This document shows positions 26,989 through 37,588 of a stretch of 64,000 nt of DNA, in pieces. Within the stretch, counting starts at the first letter, position 1; each line of letters begins with the position of its first letter. Below the pieces are notes generated by a model. It made no database searches. It saw only the letters and a program-made list of their open reading frames with translations, and was not told the DNA's origin. Position numbers and translations under genes: made by a program. Origin of the DNA: Albifimbria verrucaria (Eukaryota; Ascomycota; Sordariomycetes; Hypocreales; Stachybotryaceae); contig JAHREC010000009.1 in assembly GCA_020081605.1 (NCBI GenBank), forward strand, positions 4,588,001-4,652,000, read 5' to 3'.

Positions 26989-29900
26989 ATGTCCAACGAT
27001 CCCTCTGTTCGCCGCATCCTCCCCAGCAAGACATCCACGATCCCCAGGCCGCCCAAATGAGCTCCTTTCAGTTTGCGCCTCAGCAGTATCCTCAACGCGA
27101 GACTCAGAAGAGTGCGCCTCGTCCTTCCGCCCGCGCGCTTCCATAGCTAACGAACCCCTCCCTCTAGATTATGTCTTCGTTGATGAACATAACCGCCACA
27201 AGCGCTTGAAGGGTATAGAAATTCACCCGCTCTCTAACATGGGTTTGTTTTCGTGGAATCTGACGTTCCCACAGTTATGCGAGCCTGCGAGGGCTGCAGA
27301 AGAAGAAAGATCAAGTGCGATGCTGCCACCACCAACACATGGCCGTGTTCTGCCTGTATTAGGCTGAAGCTGCACTGCGTCCGCCCCAATGGCTACGACA
27401 GCGCAACCGACACCACCACATACGATGCTCCGCTAGATACCACCGGGCAATTTCAGCAGGCGACGCTGCAGCAGATGGGCCAGACAACTCCGAAGCAATC
27501 CTCCTCCGCCTACGCGCCGTCGAGCGCTTATTCGGACAGGAGCTCAGGATCTTACCACCCGGTTGCTTACGATCCAACACAACCGCAGCAGGGCGTTCAC
27601 TACACCACCGTGCCACCTCCCGTCTCGATGGTGAACCCCTCGTATGCTGACCCATCCGTCTTCCCCACACCTCCTATGCCCGTTTCGCGCCCCGATGAGC
27701 CTTCACCGGAGACGTATTCCCCGGACTCTTACCAGCAGCAGGATCTCTCCGACCTCCTCGGGAGCTTGAAGGTGGATGAGAAGGGAACCGGTACGGCCTC
27801 GCGCATCGCAGGTGCACTTTACGCAGACTGATTTTCTTTTCACAGCGCCCTACCTAAGAAACAAGGCATCTTTTCGACGTGAGGAAGAGCCAGCCTTTGA
27901 GGATGAAGATGACTTCGACGTTGTTTTACCTCCTCTGTCGTCCGGAGCTGGTCTCAAGATCCGAGTGCCGCCTGAGCTGATGCCCTCAGAAGAAACATGT
28001 GTCCACTATTTCGACCTCTACTTTACTCACGTGCACCCATACGTTCCTGTTCTCGACAGAGCTGCCTTTTACCGGCAATGGCATACCAGTCGGGAAACTA
28101 TTTCCCCGCTCATTCTGGAAGCCATGTTTGCGATTGGAGGCAGGCTAGCGGAAGATCCAGCCCAGGGCCAGCAGTGGCTTGCCCTCGCTACCAGTTCGCC
28201 TACCATGTTCTGCCTGATTGAGTATCTTGCTAACTGATTTAGGGCATGCCGATTCCTTCATGGATATTCCTCGGCTTAGCACTCTTCAAGCCTTGTTGAT
28301 GATCCTCAAGGCTCGCGAAGCAGCTCCCAAGCGAGGCTATTTTTATCGTTCGTGGATGACCGTTGTGCAGTGTGTAGAAATGGCCAAGGACTTGGGTCTG
28401 GATGAACATTTCGAAGACCATCAGGCCGGACGACCCTGTGAATCGAGCCAGGCCGAGTGTCAACTCCGAACAAGGATATGGCAAACCGTCTTCGTCTGCG
28501 AAGTCATGGTTGGAACACCTCAAGGTTGGCCCTCAACTTCACTTTCATGTGGGAATGTAATGCTAACGGTAACCAGGCCGCCACGACCTAGCCGTCGATC
28601 CAGACACTGTCAACTTGCATAACCCAACAGGAGGCCATGAATACGAGCTGGAAATTTCGAGAAATTTCACACAGCTGGCACGCATCGTGCGCATTATCAG
28701 TACCATGAGCCATCTGTATGCGAGGTTGAAGAGGAAGAAGCGGAAGGAATGGGGCCTCGATCCTCAGTTCCAGCAGATCAACCAGGACTTCCAAGCGTTT
28801 CTCCCTGATCTTCCTGCCAGTCTGGTCATCAACTTCCCGCCTGATGGTTCACCACCATGGTTGCCAACTTCATTCCATGGAAACCTTCACTCCTATTATT
28901 ACCTTTGCCTCATTCTCTGTCACCGACCGCAGCTTACATTCCTCGACCCAAATGCACCGGATGGCCAATGGAAGCATCACATGATGATTTGCTATAATGC
29001 TGCTAAGAAGTTGTGTCGTTTGCAGGAGGCTCTTGTGCATCACTTTGGCCTGCTGGGCTTGCAGTGCATGCAGCGCGGATTCAGTTTCACAGTTTACGCT
29101 GGGTTGTCTTGTGTTATCCTCCATTTGGTAAGTTTGCTTCATTGATACGAGGACTGCACTTACAGATACCGTTGTAGGTCGCCATCATATCGCCAGATCC
29201 CGACTTTAACTCTGATGCCCGCGAGTATTTCACACGCCACATGAGAATCATGGAAAAGGTGATTGAGGTTTGGCAAATGCCGGAGCTGCAGAAGCAGATT
29301 GACGCGGTCCGGGAGGCTTTCTCTGCAGACATCAGGAAACCATTCGTATTGAAACCATCATTCCCATACGGTAGCCCACATCCATCCAACAGCTCCAGCT
29401 CGCCCCGAGGCCAGCAGGGTTATAGGCCCACCGTGGATCGCAGCCGCCTGCCGCAACAAACATTGGATACGCAGAGCGCACAACAAGTCAGTTACACCAA
29501 CCATCCCATGACACCTCCAATTTCTGCCGGTCCAGTGGACAGCAAGAGTGACTCTCCATTACAGTCACTTGTCGTAATGTCCCAAGGAAACCAGGCTTCT
29601 GGAATGCCAGCGAATATGTCGATCCCGGACCAATCGGCTTGGAACCCATCAAGGATTTTTGAGTGAGTTGATTTCAATGCAAGCCTACAAGTAGCGACAA
29701 ATAGCTAACTGATCACGCAGACAATGGAATACGACGTTTGGTACGGCTGCTCACTCGGAACCCCTTCAACCAGTCAAGAATCTCCTCTAAATTTTGGTTC
29801 ATCACCAGGTGCCATGGAAACCCCGACACTGCAAGATATACAAGCCGTATCGCTACCCAATAACACGCAGGCAATGCCTCAACAGCAGTACACGGCGGCT

Positions 29901-30016
29901 CCACAGCCACATTTGTCACACCGGCAATGTGGCAGGAGTCGGTGGCAAGCGTGTACGAGGGTGGCCTCAAGCGAACTTGGGATTTTGACGCTGGACAGAT
30001 TATGAAGAGACGCTAA
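26989..30016 (+). CDS. Zn(II)2Cys6 transcription factor with fungal_trans domain
   Basis: This is a fungal zinc-cluster regulator of the Gal4 type. The binuclear cluster (C-x2-C-x6-C-x9-C-x2-C-x6-C) starts RACEGCRRRKIKCD and sits near residue 60. It is preceded by the basic segment NYVFVDEHNRHKRLK. A Ser/Pro/Gln-rich linker leads to the middle homology region (YFDLYFTHVHPYVPVLDRAA; MAKDLGLDEHFEDH). The C-terminus is disordered and ends WDFDAGQIMKRR. Seven introns: 27112-27167, 27213-27274, 27791-27845, 28194-28242, 28525-28576, 29128-29177 and 29663-29720. Deletions near 27022, 29764 and 29908 break the frame; restored length is about 882 residues. I do not recognise the specific pathway it controls. 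Confidence 0.88.
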
Positions 30017-31329
30017 AGACCTTTGAGTCACTGCGGTTGGTTTTCCTCGCATTGCTGCGTCTGGAATTTTTTCGATGCAAAACCACCGTTTATTGCGCCC
30101 CTTGTTTTCGAACAGTGTCATTGCAAATAAGGCTACCTAGCCGCTAACATCAACAAAGTACAAATGGTCATCTGGCTTTGACACGGCGCATATGAAATAC
30201 GGCCTTTGTTTTTCCACTACACGACAGGTTTTTATCTGACGGATCCGACTCGTGTACGTATGTACATCTATGGGTGGCGTCTTCGTTACATCTGATGTGC
30301 TTGAAAAGGCGTTCAAAGAAGTTATAGTGTGTTGGGAGTTGGCATGGACGCAAAATGATGGTTTATTATGTGCCATATTTAACATGGACATGGGCTGAAA
30401 CGACGAATCATGACGTGACGGATGAAGTGGCGTTAGGGGCTGTTTCTTTTGTATAGTGGAAAGTGGAAAAAGCTGTATATTAGCTACGCATATATGGTCG
30501 CCGTGGCCAGAAGCTCTGTATCAGAATCTTGATGATCTTACAGTCTTCGCATGGTTAGGCGAGCGTGGAGAACTGGTTTTTCCCCAAGCAGAGAGTTTCA
30601 GTAATGAGGGGCTTTGTTGAGAGACGCAGAATACGAACGTTGCGAGGGCTTGCTTCTTACTCTCCGCTGTGCCAAGTCGCAATGTATGTCAGAATATGGG
30701 CTGTCCTCGATATATGAGTATTGATTGTTATCCATGAACATATGATGAAAAGTGAACCGACATTGAAGTCGCTTTGACTCTAAATCGACATTCTAGCCGA
30801 GTGATGTAGAATAGTGAACCTCTGTAATTTATATGCTAATTCACACTTGCCATTGAGTCTATCCTTATTCATACCATGACGCCGTTTATACTCCTGTCTT
30901 ATAGATAGAAGAGTGTATACATGAATATTCGGGAATGCAGGTGCGAGATATGGGAAAACTCAACGAAAGCAGTCCTAGACCCAATCCTTTTCTTTGGTAC
31001 AGTCAAGATTGACTTGGCGATCTACCCCGCCATCCATGCTGCTTGTCACCATTAAAGTGGAGGGCAGTTCAACACGAAGCGTCAGTCTCTATAACACAAT
31101 GCTGTGATACTTCGCAGTCATCTTGGGGCTCTCCCAAGCCAAATAGCTTTGGACGCGGCCCTGGAAGCCAGGTAGCCTAGAGTCTGCCATGCAATGGTCT
31201 TATATGAAGCCAAATCTAGTTGTGCTGGCTAATGCTGCGAGAATTGCCATGTTGCAAATACAAGGATATATATGTTTAGTGTGCAAGAATTGCATCAATG
31301 TGCCAAGATTAGTGTGTATCATCTCTTGT
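30017..31329. other. Convergent intergenic region, AT-rich
   Basis: The 1.3 kb between two converging genes is relatively AT-rich and has no frame above about 90 codons with any recognisable feature. It probably contains both 3' untranslated regions. Confidence 0.6.
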
Positions 31330-32334
31330 TCATTGCTTCGCCTTGGGTCCTTTAGGCAATGTAGCGTTCTTTTGGATCTTGTCCTTGACAATGTCCCATA
31401 TCCACTCATCAACGATAGACTTGGCCTTCTTCTGATATCTCGGCTTCACTAACTGTCCAACGGTGGATACCCTCTCTTGGACAAAGAACTTTGCGACCGC
31501 AGGGAACATGTACCACCGGCGGGCGGCGTTTTCGGCGGTGACGTCGCGAACAAAGCTGACGAGGCCAAAGCGGCGACGGCCGGCAGGGGCGGGAACGAGA
31601 TCGGCGGCGCGCATGTTGCTGTAGCGAGGCTTACCGATGGCGCTCATGGTGGTGAGGGTGAGCTGGATGGACGAGGGGTCGGTGGCGCGGACGAAGCGCT
31701 CAAGGAGGGCGCGGGATGCGCGCGCAGCAGGAGGGAGGTGGATGTGAATGTGGGTGACGAAGGGAGCGGCAGTAAAGGTGACGAAGATGATGGGTATCAA
31801 ACCGGCGACGGCGACTTGTTGGTGGCGTGCTGTTAGCAAAGATGGGCCTTTCTAGGATACACAAGGAGCTGTGGCGTACTTCCGGCGGTCTCTAACGGAG
31901 GTTTCTCGGCTTTGATGTAGCTCGGAACGAGGATGAAGGTGAAGAAGGCACCGAGAAAGAGCGTGGTGACCTTGATCATGGCGAGAAAGGTGGTGCGTCC
32001 GGTGCCGGCGTGGTAGATGAGGACTCGCTCGGGAATGCCTACACGATGCCAGCCAGGCTTGTCAGCACAGCCTGTACCTGTCAAGAACCGAACCTTGGCT
32101 TCGACGACGTACTCGAGTCTTTTCCGGTCTTAGCAATAGCTCTAGCCTGTCGCTGCAGCTCCTCTTGAACCGAGCGCGCGCTCTTGGGCGTCGACTGGGC
32201 GTAGCATCGTAGCTGTGGATGCGGGCGAAGAGGTCGGACGGCGCGAAGATGATGGAGCAGGGTGGGTGTGCGGTGTCGGGGAGGCAGATGGGCAGCCTGG
32301 GCGAAGCGCGAGGTATTGATCTTGCCAGAAGCAT
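31330..32334 (-). CDS. Predicted mitochondrial inner-membrane protein, TMEM70-like
   Basis: The N-terminal ~60 residues are Arg-rich and lack acidic residues (MLLARSIPRASPRLPICLPR onward), a strong mitochondrial presequence. After a linker comes ERVLIYHAGTGRTTFLAMIK, then two hydrophobic segments (VTTLFLGAFFTFILVPSYI and VAVAGLIPIIFVTFTAAPFV) separated by a short loop. The C-terminal soluble part is basic and ends in a Lys-rich tail. Two membrane spans after a presequence resemble the TMEM70/TMEM186 group of respiratory-complex assembly factors, but I assign this only by layout. Introns: 32039-32112 and 31815-31879. One deletion near 32279 splits the presequence into two frames; restored length is about 288 residues. 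Confidence 0.75.
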
Positions 32335-32681
32335 GGTGTGACAAGTTCTGCCCTTGGGGGTGGAAGCCAATTGATTGGGGATGATGGAATGGCTTTGGCG
32401 GACGAGGGTTGAGAAAAGCTTGGACGCGGTTTGCGACGCGGTGCCAAGACTGGGGAAGACGGCGCTGGTACCGACCAAGCTCAGCTACGCTGTCATGCTA
32501 TTTTTGGAGCTCCAAAATATCCATGTATGATCAATTACAGCCGCAACTGAACGGACAATTAAATTTCACTTGATTTCTTGCAAGGTTGGTAAAATTGTGA
32601 ATTCATTATCATGAATAACAATAGCCAATTAGTCTTAACGCATTGCATCACCAGCGCATGCTCTATAAACAAACAGCTCCT
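32335..32681. other. Short intergenic region between two minus-strand genes
   Basis: These 347 bp should hold the 3' end of the DsbA-fold gene and the promoter of the mitochondrial membrane protein gene. No feature stands out. Confidence 0.5.
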
Positions 32682-33341
32682 TCAAACCACGTTCTTCGCA
32701 AGCCATTCCTTCCACTGGTTCAGATCCCAGCTGGAGCTGGTGTCCTGAACAACACCGTCGAACACAACCGTGGGAGTGACGTGCACGCCGATGAGTCTGT
32801 TCATCTTGGTGATGAGCTTGAGGTCGTTGGTGACCTGATTGCCCACGTTGAGGGCGCCGTCCTGGCCGGGCTTGTCGGACACCTCGAGCAGGCGGTAGAC
32901 GTCGTCCTCGTTGACGCCGTCGAGCTGGCCGGCTAGCTGAGCTAGGCGGCGGTATGTCTGGTTCCTGGTCTCGTTTACGACGTTGACGTCAAAGAAGGAC
33001 TGCTGCTCGGCGAACAGGCGGGCACTGAAGTCCCAGAAGCGGCCGGGGGCGAGGCGCAGCACGGCGAGGGCGGCCTCGTGCAGCAGCGTCGACGACGGGT
33101 GCCACGGCTGGACCTGCTGGCGCAGGATGACGGACAGGCGGCCGGCCAGCTGAGGGTCGGCGCGCACGGCGGGGAAGACCTGTTCGGTGAGCGTGCGGAA
33201 AATCTTGCCGGAGAAGGGGCAGCAGTAGTCGACGTAGAGCTCGAAGGTGTGCGTCGCGGGTGGCACGGAACCGTCGGCGCTGGCGGCCGGCTCCGGGGCG
33301 AAGACGAGCCGGTGAGCCGCGAACTTGGGAGGGAGAGCCAT
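32682..33341 (-). CDS. DsbA/FrnE-like thioredoxin-fold protein
   Basis: A compact 219-residue thioredoxin-fold protein in one exon, and one of only two genes here with no frameshift. The active-site strand reads ELYVDYCCPFSGKIF, placing C-P-F-S at the start of the first helix: one resolving cysteine of a CxxC is replaced by serine, although an extra cysteine sits just before. The cis-proline loop is HVTPTVVFDG. An all-helical insertion between the two halves matches DsbA/FrnE-type oxidoreductases. There is no signal peptide, so it is probably cytosolic or nuclear. The ATG at 33341 is preferred over frames extending to 33446, because the upstream part is low-complexity and lacks a clear ATG context. 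The substrate is unknown. Confidence 0.82.
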   Translation of the reverse strand: MALPPKFAAHRLVFAPEPAASADGSVPPATHTFELYVDYCCPFSGKIFRTLTEQVFPAVRADPQLAGRLSVILRQQVQPWHPSSTLLHEAALAVLRLAPGRFWDFSARLFAEQQSFFDVNVVNETRNQTYRRLAQLAGQLDGVNEDDVYRLLEVSDKPGQDGALNVGNQVTNDLKLITKMNRLIGVHVTPTVVFDGVVQDTSSSWDLNQWKEWLAKNVV

Positions 33342-33851
33342 TGCGTACTGCGAGGAAGAGGGTGGGTGGTAAGATTGGGTTGGGACTTGCGTGTAGCGAT
33401 GAAGATGGTGAGTGGGAAGGGAGAGTTGCTGGTCCTGAGTTGGCAAGGCAGGTCGGCGTCTCGCTCGTCAGATATCGAGGCGATTCCATCATTGGTGGTG
33501 GGGAAGCTCGCCGAGCAACCTTGGGAAGTTGGGAAGGTGGGGCGGGGCCCTCTTTCCTGATCTTGATCTCCATCTCCCATGCCTTGCCTTGCCTTGCCTT
33601 GCCTCACCTTGCATTTGCATGTAAGTCACTGTACAAAACGGAGACTCTTCCATTTTCCCTTCTACATGCCTCACCTGCATGTCTGGTGGTGCCGTGATCT
33701 TCAACATGCGACGGGACCGTGCATACGCTGTCACAGGGATCATTTCCAAATTGCCGAAATGGTATGGTGAGGTGGCTGTCATGCTATACTACCTACCTAC
33801 CCACTTACACATGCGCCTACAGGTACAGGATGCATGCCGCAACTGCCTGTA
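33342..33851. other. Intergenic region with CCTTG repeat
   Basis: 510 bp between the P450 stop codon and the DsbA-fold start codon. It contains a pentamer repeat at 33581-33612 and no supported gene. Confidence 0.6.
33581..33612. repeat. CCTTG pentamer tandem repeat
   Basis: About six units of (G)CCTTG lie about 240 bp upstream of the DsbA-fold gene start. It is the same unit family as at 23801-23875. Confidence 0.8.
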
Positions 33852-35458
33852 TCACCGTATGATTTTCTCCGCGTCCTGCTCTTGTAACCCAAATATGCAA
33901 GACTTTTGCAGAATGTAACCGTCAGCCTTTGTTAATCTGACTCTGACGTCGCCGTCGTACAGCTGGAACCCGAGAGTCAGCCCCTTCCTGGGCGTGGGGT
34001 GTTGAAAGCTACCGCCATCAACCCTCTCGATATCATACTCTCTCAGTACGTTGACAACCACCGCCATCGACGTCTCGGTCCCAAATCTCCTGCCGGGACA
34101 CAGATTGCCCGCAACTCCGAATCCCTTCACCTTGCGCAGCAGACTGCTCGACAGCTGCCCGCTGCTATCGAAGAAGCGCTCCGGAGCGAAGCGATTCGCC
34201 TGTGACCCCACGACCCGGCATCCCTGTTGAAAGCGTACATCGGTAGCATCACAATGTCTCCTTCTTTTAGCGGCACTGATCCCGATGGATGCGTCGTAAT
34301 ATCGAAAGCGCGTCGGACCAGGCGGGGCACGCCCGTCATATGCAGTCGTAGTGTCTCATGCCAGGCAGCCGCAAGGTGTGGGCAAGTTGCATGAATATCT
34401 CTTATATCTGGTTGGCCTTCAACTAATCCTAGAGCACGCACCTCGTCAACCACCACTTTAAAAGTTCTCGGTTGCGCAAGAAGATGCCACACCATCCAGA
34501 CGATCAACGTATTGCCGGTGCCAAGCAGGCCTATGGATGAAAGCAGTTCAATCCCGAAATAGTCCGGGTTGTTTTCCCAATCAGGATCTGATAAGGCGAT
34601 CGGGTTGAGCTTATGTGCCGTGGACTGTGTCCTGGCTGCACGGTGATGTTTATGGAACTGCCGTAACCGAGCGAGAAGAAACTCGCGCGATTTATAAGCT
34701 CGTCGAGCGGTGAGCTGGGGGAATGGACGACCAAGCAAGTCGAAGCATTCGGTTAATGCGCTGGCAATACGATCTCAGCATGATGGTGTTGCGATTCTCA
34801 AGCATCGATGCTTACCAATAGTGGTCCATGAATTCCTGGTCCATATGCCATGGGTTCGCTTCACCCCATACCGCGTGTGCAGTGGCGGAAACACCAAGTC
34901 CAAAGAGCCATCGGCAAAGGTCGACTTCTTGAATTGCCGGCTCAGCGGTGACCTGGTCGAGCGCATATGCCGATGATGCTTTCGAGAGCCGTTGTAGGCT
35001 ATTGGTGCTCAGAAATTCATGACGATGCTGCGGCCGGGGATCGAATTCTGTTATGAAATCGATGCTGCTCTTCTTTAAGCCGAACAGGCTTCTCCCAACA
35101 AGACCTACAATCTGGGCCAAACCAGTATCGGAAGCATGTCGTGAGAATGCTCTTTCTGTAGAGGGATGAGCAATGACGACGTACTTGTTCAGGATGTTGA
35201 TCGTGAACAGAGGGGCTCTTGTTTTCAATATTAGGTTGTGGATATACTGAGCACTATGTTGTTGCAGGTGAAGGATATGCCCAATGATGGGTATTTGCGA
35301 AGACACATGTGGCAAAGAGTTATTAGACGTGGGCTTCCCTGGCTATGGCCTTTGCAGACCCCAGAGATGCGGATCAATATGGAAGACAAAAGACGCTGAG
35401 AAAGAGACACTGAAACAAAGAGCAGTACTAGCAAGTTGATCACCACGAGACTGGCCAT
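33852..35458 (-). CDS. Cytochrome P450 monooxygenase-like protein
   Basis: A membrane-anchored P450 of about 517 residues. The N-terminus MASLVVINLLVLLFVSVSLS is a hydrophobic anchor, followed by a proline-containing hinge (LPHVSSQIPIIGHI). The I-helix reads LLGTGNTLIVWMVWHLL, the K-helix ExxR is HETLRLH, and the haem-binding loop is KGFGVAGNLCPGRRFG with the axial cysteine. The usual I-helix acidic residue is an asparagine here, as in CYP7/CYP8-related enzymes. One intron lies at 34761-34815. Deletions near 35337 and 34207 break the frame. The ATG at 35458 is the first in frame before the anchor. No other biosynthetic gene sits beside it, so the substrate is unknown. Confidence 0.88.
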
Positions 35459-37588
35459 CGGGAAGACAATTGACAAAATTGAAGAAGAAGAGACTGAACA
35501 ATGATCGGCATGACTACTGTTTTTCTAGAGACTTGGTGGATAGCAAAACTGGATGTACGGGGACACCATTTCCAAGTTATCCGTCAAGTGAACTCTATAC
35601 TGGGTCTAGAAACGGTTTGAAGCCACCTGTTTATTCACAATAGCTTGAGTCTTCTCTTGTTCAGGACGAGTCATAATACCATGATCAGGAAAGGATAAGG
35701 GCTTCACGGTATGCGGGACCTGCGGAAACAGCCCCGCCCTTTGAGACTACCATGTACATTCACTAAGAGAGTGAATTCATTGAGACGGTAGCAGGTAGCT
35801 AGTATAGATGGAATAATTCCAAGCGAAAGCTGTATAGTGTACAATGTAGGATCGCGGTAGTGACCCACGGGATTAAGCGTCGTGGGCTAGATGATGACAG
35901 AGCACGATGTCGATGGAGCCGCCTTACGAAGGACTTCTGCGATGTGGCTGAGGAACGGAAGCATATCAAAGGACTAGTTTAATTGGTTGGGGAGTCCGAT
36001 TGGGTTAGGAGGTCAAGGGACGATTGCTAAGTGGGCAAAGGGAGAGTACAGAAAGGTTTATGGTTAGTATAGACTGGGCTAGGAGGTTGGGTGAAGAGGT
36101 CGTATTGGTCACTGAATGGGCGTTCAACGAGTCGTGCATGTGTGCCCGACTGACGGACTGGCGCAGAGAACGCAACAGAGCTTGACCATTGAGAAAGGTA
36201 AGTTGAAGGGCACCTGTAATGTGCGGTAAGGCGAGAAAGCTCTTGGATTCACATGCAGCGGGCATGGAGGGCGCAATGGCGTTATGGAAAGCTTGGCGGA
36301 GGGCTAAGGCAGAGGCTAGGCGCCATGGCTGGTAGATTGAGAACCAAGAGGGGACGGCAAGAATGGGAATGGATGAATGGGGCTTGGCGGCGGGCGTTGT
36401 TGGTTGACGCAGGAGAAGATGGGGATGCAGGAGTTGTCTTGGAAGCGTGTAAGTGAAGGATATCATGGGCTGTGGAGCGCAGCTGAGCGTGAGCCTGAGC
36501 CGGGTGCTGGGGTCGCAGGGTGAGATGGGGGCGGCCGGCCGGCAACGGGAAACAGACGACTGGTGAGATGGAGTTGGGCTTCAATGTGGACGTTGTTTGA
36601 GGAGGTTTATTCTTTTTTTAATTTTCAATTTTTATTCTATTTTCTTTCTGGTTTGTCTCTATTGTTTTATTATTTTGACTGGTTTCATCGCATGCTTGGC
36701 ACAAACGTAATGGTGAGCAGACGACGAGCACCTGGATAGCCGTCAAGCCCCGATTTATTATCGGGCCCGGGTGAGACCCGATGATCGGGACCCAGACGGA
36801 CCAACCAGCGGGCGCCAGGCGGTTAAAAACGATTTGAATTCTCTGGGGTATCCCGGAAGAGGGAGGGCAGCCAGATGCCGGCCAAGATGGGCTGCCATGA
36901 TTGGGAATGATTTGCTACATGCCGTGCATCTGCTCGGCTGGTTTGTGAGAGAGAGTTGTATTTTGGGCTTTGCCATGCTTGGACTCGGAAGGATGACCAA
37001 AAGGGGCTTCCTTTTTTTTGTCTTATTTTTTTTTCTTCGTGTCGAAACAGCGGCTCGGCATCTCATCTGGACTGTTCGGATCTGGAACGTTCGTCCATGT
37101 ACCTCCTGATATCGTGGACGTTCCAACGACCCGCCCTCGGAGTCTACCGGCTTACGCAGCTACCTCCCAGCCAAGTACCCTAGCCACCACGGCGGGCAGG
37201 GCGGGGGCGCATGTGATACGCTGATACGCCGATACGCTGGGCGGGTGCGCTGCCTGTAGGGGCGACGTGCAGAAGCGGATACGCTCGGCAGGACAGACGT
37301 GCAGGTACTTGCAAGTAGAGTAGCCGCTAATCCGACGTGACTAGGATCCGCGGGCGTCATCACCGCTGCACCATCTAACCTTTTTCTTTTCCTTCACCTT
37401 ATCATCGTCATCCGAAGCATTTCGAGTCACCCTTTGGCTCTGAATTACTTTCTTCTTGCGTTTTTGCCTTTATCACCTCGCTCCGCTGCCAAACCCCTCC
37501 TCACCTGCGTAGCCCTGCCCCCCTATATCTATATCTGTTTTTCTTCTTCCTTCCGGTGCCGCCCCTGTCCTGTTTCATATCGCCCGAG
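35459..37588. other. Divergent P450/ZIP intergenic region
   Basis: 2.1 kb between divergent genes. It includes an A/T-rich block (36605-36680) and T runs (37010-37042). The 153-codon minus frame at 36005-36466 lacks domains and continues into no second exon, so I do not call it. The last few hundred bases should be the ZIP promoter and leader. Confidence 0.5.

Noticed and set aside
36005..36466. 153-codon minus-strand frame upstream of the ZIP gene
   Set aside because: No conserved motif and no continuing exon; low-complexity Leu/Ser/Pro composition.
31330..37588. Secondary-metabolite cluster around the P450
   Set aside because: There is no polyketide synthase, peptide synthetase, terpene cyclase or dedicated transporter nearby; neighbours are a mitochondrial protein, a DsbA-fold protein and a zinc transporter.
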